A DNA stretch of 64,000 nt from Mycolicibacterium holsaticum DSM 44478 = JCM 12374 (lineage in GTDB: Bacteria > Actinomycetota > Actinomycetes > Mycobacteriales > Mycobacteriaceae): positions 5,270,001 to 5,334,000 of the forward strand of contig NZ_CP080998.1 of assembly GCF_019645835.1 (NCBI RefSeq), written 5' to 3'. Shown piece after piece: positions 33,370 to 42,046 of the stretch. The first letter of the stretch is position 1, and the number at the start of each line of letters is the position of its first letter. Position numbers and translations under genes: made by a program. The notes under the pieces were generated by a model. It was not told the origin of the DNA and did not search any database. It saw nothing but the letters and a program-made list of their open reading frames with translations.

Positions 33370-34347
33370 GTGGCGGCGCTGAACACCGTCCGGGGACCCG
33401 TCGACACCGACGACCTGGGCGTGACCCTCATGCATGAGCACGTTTTCGTTTTGTCCCCCGACATCACCGCCAACTACCCGGAGGTGTGGGGCGACGAAGC
33501 CGACCGGGAAGCCGACGCGATCGCCCGGCTCAACGAGCTGAAAGCCAACGGCGTCGACACCATCGTCGACCTCACCGTGATCGGGATGGGCCGCTACATT
33601 CCGCGCATCGCGCGCGTCGCCGCGGCCACCGAACTCAACATCGTGGTCGCCACGGGCGTGTACACCTACAACGACGTCCCGATGTACTTCCACTTCACTG
33701 CGCCCGGCGGCATGCTCGGCGACGTCGAACCCATGGTCGAGATGTTCGTCCGCGACATCGAGGTCGGCATCGCCGACACCGAGGTCAAGGCCGCGATCCT
33801 CAAGTGCGCCACCGACGAGCCCGGTGTGACGCCGGGTGTCGAACGCGTGCTGCGGGCGGTGGCCAAGGCGCACCGGCAGACCGGGGCGCCGATCTCGACG
33901 CACACCCACGCCGCGACCCGTCGCGGCCTTGACCAGCAGCAGATCTTCGCCGAGGAGGGCGTCGACCTGTCGCGCGTCGTCATCGGCCATTGCGGCGACA
34001 CCACCGACCTGGGCTATCTGGAGGAGCTGATCGGCAACGGCTCCTACATCGGGATGGACAGGTTCGGCGTCGACGTCTTTTTGTCGTTCGAGGACCGGGT
34101 GAACACCGTCGCCCAGATGTGCGAGCGCGGGCACGCCGACAAGATGGTGCTGTCGCACGACGCGGCATGCTTCATCGACTGGCTGCCCGAAGAGGTTGTG
34201 CCCGTTGCCATGCCCAACTGGCATTACCTACACATCCACCACGACGTCATACCGGCGCTGAAACAACGCGGTGTCAGCGACGAGCAGCTCACCACGATGC
34301 TCGTCGACAATCCGCGCAGGATATTCGACGCCACGGGCGGTTACTGA
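33370..34347 (+). CDS. php: Phosphotriesterase-like lactonase (Php)
   Basis: The 325-aa metal-dependent TIM-barrel hydrolase has HEH at the first strand (TLMHEHVF), the bridging lysine in KAAILKCATDE, then STHTHA, VIGHCGD and LSHDAAC for the remaining His/Asp ligands. All six expected binuclear-metal residues are present. It closely matches M. tuberculosis Php/PPH (Rv0230c), a lactonase with side activity on organophosphates. The start is GTG at 33370, only 10 nt after aftD ends, and its stop is 1 nt before the ligase ATG, so aftD-php-ligase may form one transcript. Confidence 0.92.
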   Translation: MAALNTVRGPVDTDDLGVTLMHEHVFVLSPDITANYPEVWGDEADREADAIARLNELKANGVDTIVDLTVIGMGRYIPRIARVAAATELNIVVATGVYTYNDVPMYFHFTAPGGMLGDVEPMVEMFVRDIEVGIADTEVKAAILKCATDEPGVTPGVERVLRAVAKAHRQTGAPISTHTHAATRRGLDQQQIFAEEGVDLSRVVIGHCGDTTDLGYLEELIGNGSYIGMDRFGVDVFLSFEDRVNTVAQMCERGHADKMVLSHDAACFIDWLPEEVVPVAMPNWHYLHIHHDVIPALKQRGVSDEQLTTMLVDNPRRIFDATGGY

Positions 34348-34348
34348 G

Positions 34349-35824
34349 ATGGCAGACCAGACTCCACCGATCAACACCCAGGTGTCCGCGCTGGCCCAAC
34401 AGGCGCCGGACGCCCCGGCCGTCACCTGCGAGGACCGCACCATCACCCGCGGTGAGCTGGACGCCTCGACCAACCGGCTGGCCCGCGCCTACGCCGAACT
34501 CGGTGTGCGCCAAGGCGACTACGTGACCATCGTGCTGCCCAACTCGATCCAGTGGGCTCAGGCGGTGCTGGCGACGTGGAAGCTCGGCGCGGTTCCGCAG
34601 CCGCTGTCCCCGCACCTGCCCGACGCGGAGCTGACCGGGCTGCTCGCCCTGCGGCCGCGGGCGCTGATCGTGGGCCGCGCCGACCCGGACGGCAAGATCC
34701 TCAGCGTCCCAGCAGATTTCGCCGCTGACCCCGGACTGTCGGACGAGCCGCTGCCCGAGGCGGTGTCGCCGGTGCTGAAGGCCATGGCGTCCGGCGGCAG
34801 CACCGGGCGCCCGAAGTTGATCGAGGCGGGCGGTGATAGCCGCTTTCCGGCCCTGGTCGGCTATGCGATGGGCACGCAGGACGACGATGTCAATTTGTTC
34901 TCGGTTCCGTTGAGCCACAACACCGGGTTCACCACGTTCGCCATCGGCCTGGTGCAGGGACATCACAACGTGTTGATGCCGCGGTTCGATCCCCACGAGT
35001 TCCTCCGCCTGGTGACCGAGTACCGCGTGACGTATCTGGCCACCGTGCCCACGATCATGCAGCGGCTGCTGCCGGTGTACCGGGCCGACCCCGACGCCTA
35101 CGACCTGTCGTCGATCCGGCGGTTCTGGCATGTGGGTGCGGCGTGCCCGCCCGCCGTCAAGCAGGCGTGGATCGACCTGCTTAGGCCCGAGGTGGTCTGG
35201 GAGTTGTACGGGGGCACCGAACTGCAGGCGTTGACGTTCATCTCCGGTGAGCAGTGGTTGGCGCATCCCGGTTCGGTCGGGGTCGTCGTCGCAGGCGAGA
35301 TGAAGGTGCTCGACGACGACGGCAACGAATGCCCGCCCGGCGTGGTCGGCGAGGTCTACATGCGGCCTGCCCCCGGCAGCGCACCCACGTACCGCTACGT
35401 CGGCGCGAAGGCCAAGAGCCGCGACGGCTGGGACTCTCTCGGCGACCTCGGCTACTTCGACGAAGACGGTTTCCTGTACCTCAACGACCGTCGGGTGGAC
35501 ATGTTCACCGTCGGCGGGCGCAACGTGTACCCCGCGGAGATCGAGTCGGCATTGTCGGCGCACCCGAGGGTGCTGTCGTGCTTGGTGGTCGGAATCCCCG
35601 ACGACGCCGGTGATCTCGGCCAGGTCCCGCACGCGATCGTGCATGCCGACGGCGACCTCGACGAAGCCGCCGTCGTCGACTTCCTGACCGAACGCATCGA
35701 GCGCTACAAGGTGCCCCGCAGCGTCGAGTTCACCGACACGCCATTGCGCGACGACGCGGGCAAGGCCAGGCGTTCGGCGGTGCGCGACGAGGTGCTCGCC
35801 CGGCGCGCGACGACGGGCAGCTAG
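34349..35824 (+). CDS. AMP-forming acyl-CoA synthetase (ANL superfamily)
   Basis: The 491-aa adenylating enzyme has the P-loop ASGGSTGRPKLIEAG near residue 151, YGGTE near 291, GDLGYFDEDGFLYL and the hinge DRRVDMF. The C-terminal domain ends with DAGKARRSA, where Lys is the catalytic adenylation lysine. The N-terminus lacks the long-chain FadD signature, and the sequence resembles bile-acid/aryl CoA ligases. The substrate is therefore probably a hydroxylated, cyclic or short acid. ATG at 34349 follows the php stop by 1 nt. It converges with the acyltransferase gene; the two stops share CTAG at 35821-35824. Confidence 0.85.
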   Translation: MADQTPPINTQVSALAQQAPDAPAVTCEDRTITRGELDASTNRLARAYAELGVRQGDYVTIVLPNSIQWAQAVLATWKLGAVPQPLSPHLPDAELTGLLALRPRALIVGRADPDGKILSVPADFAADPGLSDEPLPEAVSPVLKAMASGGSTGRPKLIEAGGDSRFPALVGYAMGTQDDDVNLFSVPLSHNTGFTTFAIGLVQGHHNVLMPRFDPHEFLRLVTEYRVTYLATVPTIMQRLLPVYRADPDAYDLSSIRRFWHVGAACPPAVKQAWIDLLRPEVVWELYGGTELQALTFISGEQWLAHPGSVGVVVAGEMKVLDDDGNECPPGVVGEVYMRPAPGSAPTYRYVGAKAKSRDGWDSLGDLGYFDEDGFLYLNDRRVDMFTVGGRNVYPAEIESALSAHPRVLSCLVVGIPDDAGDLGQVPHAIVHADGDLDEAAVVDFLTERIERYKVPRSVEFTDTPLRDDAGKARRSAVRDEVLARRATTGS

Positions 35825-36990
35825 CGCGCGATCGGCTCCGCAACGCTGCTGACCGAGGAATCCAGCGGCGGCACCGGACGTTGCCGCCGGAATTCCCAGC
35901 GTCGCAACGCTTCCCGGCAGGGGGACTCGACAAGCGCGTAGCTGACCGCGGCGATCGCCCAGCCGAACACCAGCGTGAGCACCAGCACCACCGGCATGTG
36001 CCCGTTGAACGCGAACTCACCGATGACAGGAAACACCATCGCCAGCGCGGCCAGGTGCCAGATGAACAGCCCGTAGGACCATCGGCCCAGGGTCACCATC
36101 GTCTGGCTGCCCAGCAGCCGGTGCGGGGTGTCGGGCCGGTCCAGCACCAGCGGCGCGACCAGCGCGCCGGCCACCACCGCACCCATCGCCGTCTTCACGA
36201 TGAACTGGTCCAGGGTGCCGGGGGTGAGCCCCTCGGGGCCGGCCACCGGGGAGGCCGCGACCAGAAACGCCGCCACCGCGATGACGGCCATCAACACCCG
36301 GCGGCGCGCCAGCCGGTGCGCCCAGCCGACCGGGGACACGGTCAACTCGGCCAGCAGCATGCCGGCGGCGAACCACGAGAAGAAGGCCGGCGGCCAGTTC
36401 AGCGCGTTGACCCCGTACGGGGTGTCAAACGGGATCAGCCCCCAGGCCAGGCTGGCCACTGCCGCCGTCGCGATCACCGTCACCCGGGCGCGCACCGGCA
36501 CCCACCGCACCCCCAGCGCCAGCAGCGGCAGCACCAGGTAGAACGCCACCTCCACCGACAGGCTCCACATCTGGGTGAGACCGGCGGTCAGCGTCAACGG
36601 CACGTAGATCTGGGTGAGCGTGAGGTTCGCCAGCCATACCGTCAGGTCGGCCTTGGCGTCGGGTAGCAGTAGGAGGATGACCACCACGGCCACCAGATAG
36701 CCCGGCATGATGCGCACGACCCGTGACCGCAGGTAGTGCCCGGTCGGCGGACTCGGCCGCAGTCCGCGGGCCGCCGCGGCGTGTCCGCGCCACAGCAGGA
36801 AGCCCGAGAGCGCGAAGAACACCGCGACCGCGAGGTCGAAGCGGCCGAACAACCGCCCGGCCACACCGCTGTTGTGACCGGTCTGAAACGCGACGTGGGT
36901 GACCACCACACCCATTGCGGCGCAGGCCCTCATGCCCTCGACCGCGGGCAGGAAGCTGCGTGTCCCGCCGACCCCGGAGGATTCCGTCAC
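35821..36990 (-). CDS. Membrane acyltransferase-3 family protein (Rv0228-like)
   Basis: The 389-aa protein has about ten membrane spans and the acyltransferase-3 N-terminal pattern FLPAVEGMRACAAMGVVVTH, with VEGMRA in place of the usual glycine-leucine core and VFFALSGFLL as the second motif. YSLSVEVAFYLVLP-type sequence (MWSLSVEVAFYLVL) is also present. Such enzymes O-acylate exported sugars or lipids. The start is GTG at 36990, which places the motif near residue 13; a longer frame up to 37173 adds a soluble, low-similarity stretch. It is divergent from the DUF3068 gene across 149 bp. Confidence 0.82.
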   Translation of the reverse strand: MTESSGVGGTRSFLPAVEGMRACAAMGVVVTHVAFQTGHNSGVAGRLFGRFDLAVAVFFALSGFLLWRGHAAAARGLRPSPPTGHYLRSRVVRIMPGYLVAVVVILLLLPDAKADLTVWLANLTLTQIYVPLTLTAGLTQMWSLSVEVAFYLVLPLLALGVRWVPVRARVTVIATAAVASLAWGLIPFDTPYGVNALNWPPAFFSWFAAGMLLAELTVSPVGWAHRLARRRVLMAVIAVAAFLVAASPVAGPEGLTPGTLDQFIVKTAMGAVVAGALVAPLVLDRPDTPHRLLGSQTMVTLGRWSYGLFIWHLAALAMVFPVIGEFAFNGHMPVVLVLTLVFGWAIAAVSYALVESPCREALRRWEFRRQRPVPPLDSSVSSVAEPIAR

Positions 36991-37139
36991 GGCGACCAGT
37001 GTGCCGCGCAGGTGAGAATTGGTCGAAAATGGGTCGTCACACGCCGGTCGTCTGATGCGGTCGTAGTAAGCGACGACTTTAAACCGGGCTGTTAGTGTCG
37101 AACGGGTTTGCGGGTGGCCGCAGGTGAAGGAGGCACGGT

Positions 37140-38345
37140 TTGAACCGCGCAGTGGCGCTGCGAATCGCGGCATGCGGGATCATGGGGCTCGGCGCTGCCC
37201 TGCTGATCGCCGCGCTGTTGCTGTCGACCTACACCGAGGGCAAGATCGCGAAGATTCCGCTCGATCTGGACGCGACCCTGGTCAGCGACGGCACCGGAAC
37301 GGCCTTCGACCCGGCCTCGCTCAACGAGCAGACGTTCGTCATCGACCGTGACGTGCCGTTGGTGCAGCAGCAGCAGATGACGGTGGAATCGCCGTCCAAC
37401 GCCGACGTCGTCACCCTTCAGGTCGGCACCACGCTGCGCCGCACCGACAAACAGCAAGACAACGGCCTGCTACTCGCGATGGTCGACACCGTCACGGTCA
37501 ACCGGCACACCGCGGCGGCCGTGTCCAGCGAGAGCAACCCCGGTGGCGCCGTGCAGAAACCGCGTTCCATCGACGACGATCAGCCGCCGACCAACATCGC
37601 GCTGCCCCATGAGGGGCTGGCCTACCGGTTCCCGTTCGACACCGAGAAGAAGACCTACCCGGTGTTCGACCCGATCGCGCAGAAGGCGTTCGACGCCAAC
37701 TACGACGGTGAGGAAGACGTCAACGGGCTGACCACCTACCGGTTCAGCCAGAACGTCGGCTACGACGCGGACGGCAAGCTCGTCGAACCGGTCAGGTACG
37801 CGTCGCTGTTCGACGACGAGGCCGACGCCGACGTCACCGCGACCGCGGCGATGTGGGGGGTGCCCGGCGAACCGGACGAGTCGATCACGATGGCGCGTTA
37901 CTACGCCGCCCAGCGCACGTTCTGGGTGGACCCGGTGTCTGGCACCATCGTCAAGCGCGAAGAGCACGGCTACCACTACTACGCGCGTGAGCCGCTCAAG
38001 CCCGAGGTGACGTTCGTCGACTACAAGGTCTCGTTCAACGAGGAGACGGTCGAAGCCCAGGTCGCCAGCGCCCGTGACGAACGCGACCGGGTGGCGCTGT
38101 GGGGCCGCATCCTGCCGATCACGTTCACCGCGATGGGGTTGGTGTTCCTGGTCGGCGGCGCGCTGCTGGGCTCGTTCAGCCTGCGGGCCGAGTCCGCGCT
38201 GATCGACCCCGGTCTCGACGAGTCCGATCACCGCTTCTTCGGGCAGCGCGGTCCGTCTGGTGAACCCGTGCCCGGCGCAGAAGCCCAGACCGAGAAGCTG
38301 CCCGCGCCCCGGCCGTCCGATCTGCCACCGGACAGACCGGTCTGA
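37140..38345 (+). CDS. DUF3068 (PorA-family-like) membrane-anchored protein, Rv0227c-like
   Basis: The 401-aa protein has one N-terminal membrane helix (about 6-29), a large extracytoplasmic domain (about 35-330) and a second helix (about 340-362). A Pro-rich cytoplasmic tail ends PPDRPV. This is the two-pass layout of the actinobacterial DUF3068 family; the homolog Rv0227c is conserved in mycobacteria, and its molecular function is not established. The start is TTG at 37140, supported by the strong ribosome site GAAGGAGG at 37127-37133 seven bases upstream. The stop overlaps the frame of the next membrane protein, pointing to an operon. Confidence 0.85.
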   Translation: MNRAVALRIAACGIMGLGAALLIAALLLSTYTEGKIAKIPLDLDATLVSDGTGTAFDPASLNEQTFVIDRDVPLVQQQQMTVESPSNADVVTLQVGTTLRRTDKQQDNGLLLAMVDTVTVNRHTAAAVSSESNPGGAVQKPRSIDDDQPPTNIALPHEGLAYRFPFDTEKKTYPVFDPIAQKAFDANYDGEEDVNGLTTYRFSQNVGYDADGKLVEPVRYASLFDDEADADVTATAAMWGVPGEPDESITMARYYAAQRTFWVDPVSGTIVKREEHGYHYYAREPLKPEVTFVDYKVSFNEETVEAQVASARDERDRVALWGRILPITFTAMGLVFLVGGALLGSFSLRAESALIDPGLDESDHRFFGQRGPSGEPVPGAEAQTEKLPAPRPSDLPPDRPV

Positions 38346-38413
38346 CCGCGCGGTTCGGTGCGCCCGCGCGGGCGCTGACGGCCCCGGCGTACGCGCTGGC
38401 ACTGGCCATCGCG

Positions 38414-40048
38414 GTGACCGCACCGTTGTTCGCACCGGGCTACCTGCTGCTGCGCGACGCGGTGTCCACACCACGCTCGTATCTGTCCGATGCCGCGCTG
38501 GGCCTGACGGAGGCCGCCCCGCGTGCGCTGCCGCAGGATTTCTTCGTCGCGGTCGTGTCGGCGGTGGTCGACGGCGGCGTGGTCGTCAAGGTGTTGTTGG
38601 TGGCCGGGCTGTGGGCGGCCGGCGCCGGCGCGGCGCGGCTGGCGGCCGACGTACTCGGCTGCGGGCCGGCCGGCCAGTGTCTCGCGGTGACGGTCGCGGT
38701 GTGGAATCCGTATGTCGCCGAACGTCTTCTGCAGGGCCACTGGAGCCTGCTGGTGGGCTACGGGTGCCTGCCGTGGGTGGCGGCGGCCATGCTGCGGCTG
38801 CGCGGTTCGGCCGGGTCGGCGCCCATGTGGGCGCTGTTGTTCTGGATGGCGTTGGCCGGGCTCACCCCGACCGGGCTGCTGCTGGCGGCGACGGTCGCGC
38901 TGGCCTGCGTCTTCGCCCCCGGCGCGGGGCGGGCGCGCTGGGTGTGCGCGACGCTCAGCATGGGCATCGCGGTGCTGGTGGCGCTGCCGTGGCTGGTGGC
39001 GGCGGCGGTCGCCGGTTCGCTGTCGTCGTCACAGGCGGCGGGGGCAGACGCGTTCGCTGCCCGCGCCGAGCCCGGTCTTGGCACCCTGTTCAGCCTCGCC
39101 GGCCTCGGCGGCATCTGGAACGGTGAGGCGGTACCTACTACGCGTACAACGGTTTTCGCCGTTGTGGCAACGGTGGTGCTGCTGGCCGTCGTCGCGCTGG
39201 GGCTTCCGGTGCTGATCCGCCACCCGGCCGCGGTGCCGCTGCTGGTCCTGGCCATCGTCGCGGTGGTGGTACCCGCCGCGATGGCCACCGGTCCCGGGTT
39301 GGCGCTGGTGGAGGCCACGATCCGCACGCTGCCCGGCCTCGGAGTGGTGCGCGACGCGCAGAAGTGGGTGGCGTTGGCGATGCCCGGCTACGCGCTCGCA
39401 GCGGCCGCCGCGGTGCTCACGTTGCGCCGCTGGCTTCCCGCGGCCGCGGCGGCCGTGCTGTGCTGTGTGGCGCTGATCGCCACGCTGCCGGACCTGGCGT
39501 GGGGGGTCGGCGGCAAGGTTGTCGCGGTGCAGTACCCGCCGGGCTGGGCAAGCGTCGCGGCGCTCGTCAACGCCGACCCGCGGCCGGTCGCGGTGCTGCC
39601 CGCCGAAAGCATGCGCCGGTTCGGGTGGGCCGGTGACGCGCCGGTGCTCGACCCGCTGCCGCGCTGGGTGCGCGCCGACGTGTTGTCCACCGGGGACCTG
39701 AACATCGGTGGCCAGACGGTGCCCGGTGAAGGTGAACGTGCGCGGAAGGTGCAGGACATGCTGCTGCGCGGCGCGTCCCGCGACGAGTTGGCGCAGGCGG
39801 GCGTCGGCTGGGTGGTCGTCGAATCCGGCCCGCCCGCAGCGTCTTTGGAACTGCCGGTCGCCTACCAGGACTCGAGCCTCACCCTTTACCGGGTAGGCGG
39901 GGACAGACAGCAGGCGTCGGGTCGCGGTCTGGTGCTGGCGGCGCACCTGGCGTGGCTGGCAGCGTTGTTCGCAGGGTTGACGGGGATGGTCGTCGCGCGG
40001 CTTCGCCGAGCCCACCGACCGCGCGGCTACACCACGCCGCTGACGTAA
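38414..40048 (+). CDS. Polytopic membrane protein (Rv0226c-like)
   Basis: From GTG 38414 the protein is 544 aa with about 12 hydrophobic segments, and it resembles GT-C-type glycosyltransferase-like membrane proteins (LLRDAVSTPRSYLSDAALGL at the N-terminus; a soluble C-terminal part with NIGGQTVPGEGERARK). The open frame extends upstream without an ATG, GTG or TTG. It contains LTARFGAPARALTAPAYALA, which would complete the first membrane helix and could start at CTG 38342, overlapping the TGA of DUF3068 (CTGA). I think the upstream start is likely the real one. No enzymatic motif is recognised. The 3' end overlaps the convergent glycosyltransferase by 22 bp. Confidence 0.78.
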   Translation: MTAPLFAPGYLLLRDAVSTPRSYLSDAALGLTEAAPRALPQDFFVAVVSAVVDGGVVVKVLLVAGLWAAGAGAARLAADVLGCGPAGQCLAVTVAVWNPYVAERLLQGHWSLLVGYGCLPWVAAAMLRLRGSAGSAPMWALLFWMALAGLTPTGLLLAATVALACVFAPGAGRARWVCATLSMGIAVLVALPWLVAAAVAGSLSSSQAAGADAFAARAEPGLGTLFSLAGLGGIWNGEAVPTTRTTVFAVVATVVLLAVVALGLPVLIRHPAAVPLLVLAIVAVVVPAAMATGPGLALVEATIRTLPGLGVVRDAQKWVALAMPGYALAAAAAVLTLRRWLPAAAAAVLCCVALIATLPDLAWGVGGKVVAVQYPPGWASVAALVNADPRPVAVLPAESMRRFGWAGDAPVLDPLPRWVRADVLSTGDLNIGGQTVPGEGERARKVQDMLLRGASRDELAQAGVGWVVVESGPPAASLELPVAYQDSSLTLYRVGGDRQQASGRGLVLAAHLAWLAALFAGLTGMVVARLRRAHRPRGYTTPLT

Positions 40049-41187
40049 CGGCGCGCGTGCACCGCATCGAGCACGGTGCGCATCGCGTCGGCGCTTTGCC
40101 GCCAGGAGAACTCACCACTGCGGGTCTGGGCCTTGGCCCCCAACTGTTCGCACAACACCTCGTCGGACAGGAGCTGTTCGATTCCGTCGACCAGTTCGTC
40201 ATGGTCGTCGACGAGCAGACCGGTGACGCCGTCGATGATCGAATCCGTCAGGCCGCCTGAGGAGCGGTAGCCGACCGTGGGCACCGCGTGCTGGCCCGCT
40301 TCGGTGACCGCCAACCCCCAACCTTCCTTGCGCGAAGGGAGCACGTGTACCCAACAGCGTTGTAGCACACGATGTTTCGTCTCGTCGTCGACGTGGCCGT
40401 GAAACGTAACCGCGTCGGTGATGCCCAGCAGCGCAGCGTGGTCGACGAGGCGCTGTCTCCACCAGCCGCCGCCGAGAACATCCATGTGCACGTCCGGGAT
40501 GCGTTTGCGCAGTTCGGCGATCGCATCCAACGCGTCCTCGATCTGCTTGTGCGGCACCAGCCGCGACAGCACCGCCACCCGAGGCGTTTCGGACCGCGGC
40601 ACATCCATGGTGTGCGGAGGTGCCTCGTCAAGGCCGTTGCGCACCACCGCGATCCGGTCGGGGTTCACACCGAGACGGGTCAGGTCCCGCGCCGACGGCA
40701 GCGAGACGGTGACGTACTGGTTGCGGCGGTGCGCCTTCGGCGAGAGCTTGGATTCGACGAACCAGCCGACCCGGCCCATCACCGGACCGGCCACCGGCCA
40801 CTGCTCACGGTGGCAGTGGTGCACGAGCACCGCGACGCGCCTACCGTAGGCCAGGCGCGCCAGGAACGGGATGCCGTTTTGGGTGTCGATGACCACGTCG
40901 GGCCTGACCGTGCGCAGCGGTCCGAGCCCGATGCGGGCCAGCACCATCGCCAGCCCGGCCCAGATGTACACGCTGTGGCGGCCGCCGCCGCGGCTGACCT
41001 GCACGCCGTCGACCGTCTCGCGGCGCGGGGCACCGGGATAGCGCGCCGTGCGCAGCGTCACCGCGACGCCGGACTCAGCCAGTTGCGCCCCGATGCGCTG
41101 CAGGTAGGCCTCGCTGCCGCCGCCCTGGGGGTGACCGGTGTCGCGCCAACACAGCAGCAACACGGAGCGAACGCGACGGTCGGACAT
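40027..41187 (-). CDS. GT4-family glycosyltransferase (Rv0225-like)
   Basis: The 386-aa GT-B enzyme has the N-terminal GGGSEAYLQRIGAQLAESG glycine loop and the C-terminal donor-binding motif SRKEGWGLAVTEAGQHAVPT with the EX7E pair. VAVLSRLVPHKQIEDALDAI is the start of the second Rossmann domain. It is cytosolic or membrane-associated; donor and acceptor are unknown, but neighbours suggest a surface glycolipid or polysaccharide. The start is ATG at 41187. It is divergent from the methyltransferase gene (35 bp) and converges with the membrane protein, with overlapping ends. Confidence 0.87.
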   Translation of the reverse strand: MSDRRVRSVLLLCWRDTGHPQGGGSEAYLQRIGAQLAESGVAVTLRTARYPGAPRRETVDGVQVSRGGGRHSVYIWAGLAMVLARIGLGPLRTVRPDVVIDTQNGIPFLARLAYGRRVAVLVHHCHREQWPVAGPVMGRVGWFVESKLSPKAHRRNQYVTVSLPSARDLTRLGVNPDRIAVVRNGLDEAPPHTMDVPRSETPRVAVLSRLVPHKQIEDALDAIAELRKRIPDVHMDVLGGGWWRQRLVDHAALLGITDAVTFHGHVDDETKHRVLQRCWVHVLPSRKEGWGLAVTEAGQHAVPTVGYRSSGGLTDSIIDGVTGLLVDDHDELVDGIEQLLSDEVLCEQLGAKAQTRSGEFSWRQSADAMRTVLDAVHARRYVSGVV

Positions 41188-41222
41188 CCGTGCCAGCGTA
41201 GCGGCTGGATATGGTCGGTCGG

Positions 41223-42032
41223 ATGGCCGTCACCGATGTCTGCGATGTGCTGGCCCGCCGGGCCACGCTGACCCGGTCGATCAAGCTGCTCAGCGAGTTC
41301 CGGTTCGAGCAGCGCGATCCCGCGCGGTTCTACGGGGCGCTGGCCGCCGACACTGCCGCGATGGTTGCCGACCTGTGGCGCGGGGTGCACGGCACCTCGC
41401 CGGCCGGTTGCACGCTGCTCGACGTCGGCGGCGGGCCCGGATACTTCGCGGCCGCGTTCGCCGACGCCGGGGTGCACTACATCGGGGTGGAACCCGACCC
41501 CGGCGAAATCCACGCGGTGCCCGCAGCGCCGGCGGCGACCGGTGCGGCCACGTACGTGCGCGCCTCGGGCACCGCGTTGCCGTTCGCCGACGCCAGCGTC
41601 GACATCTGCCTGTCATCCAACGTCGCCGAGCATGTGCGCGATCCGTGGCGGCTGGGCCGGGAGATGCTGCGCGTCACCCGCCCCGGCGGGCTGGTGGTGC
41701 TGTCCTACACGGTGTGGCTGGGCCCGTTCGGCGGCCACGAGACCGGGCTGTGGCACTACCTGGGCGGTGCCCGCGCGGCCGCCCGCTACACCCGCAAACA
41801 CGGCCACGCGCCGAAGAACAACTACGGCTCGTCATTGTTCGCGGTGTCGGCGGGCGCCGGACTGCAATGGGCCGCCAGCACCGGCGCGCTGCTCGCCGCA
41901 TTCCCCCGCTACCACCCGCGATGGAGCTGGTGGATGACACGGGTGCCGGTGCTGCGGGAGTTCCTGGTGAGCAACTTGGTGCTCGTGCTCATGCCGCCGA
42001 CTGCAACAGGTTCTACTTTCGCGGGTCGGTAG
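41223..42032 (+). CDS. SAM-dependent methyltransferase (Rv0224c-like)
   Basis: The 269-aa class I methyltransferase has motif I LLDVGGGPGYFAAAF, motif II YIGVEPDP, and the Methyltransf_11 signatures LPFADASVDICLSSNVAEHV and MLRVTRPGGLVVLSY. It closely resembles M. tuberculosis Rv0224c throughout (GPFGGHETGLWHYLGGARAA, PKNNYGSSLFAVSA). The substrate is unknown; the conserved C-terminal FPRYHPRWSWW suggests a membrane-facing lipid. The start is ATG at 41223 (MAVTDV). The aldehyde dehydrogenase starts 14 nt downstream, so they are probably cotranscribed. Confidence 0.87.
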   Translation: MAVTDVCDVLARRATLTRSIKLLSEFRFEQRDPARFYGALAADTAAMVADLWRGVHGTSPAGCTLLDVGGGPGYFAAAFADAGVHYIGVEPDPGEIHAVPAAPAATGAATYVRASGTALPFADASVDICLSSNVAEHVRDPWRLGREMLRVTRPGGLVVLSYTVWLGPFGGHETGLWHYLGGARAAARYTRKHGHAPKNNYGSSLFAVSAGAGLQWAASTGALLAAFPRYHPRWSWWMTRVPVLREFLVSNLVLVLMPPTATGSTFAGR

Positions 42033-42046
42033 GTAGTGTGACGGGC

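Noticed and set aside
33101..33382. A 93-codon frame over the aftD/php junction
   Set aside because: Shadow frame within aftD with no motif; php clearly starts at 33370 in another frame.
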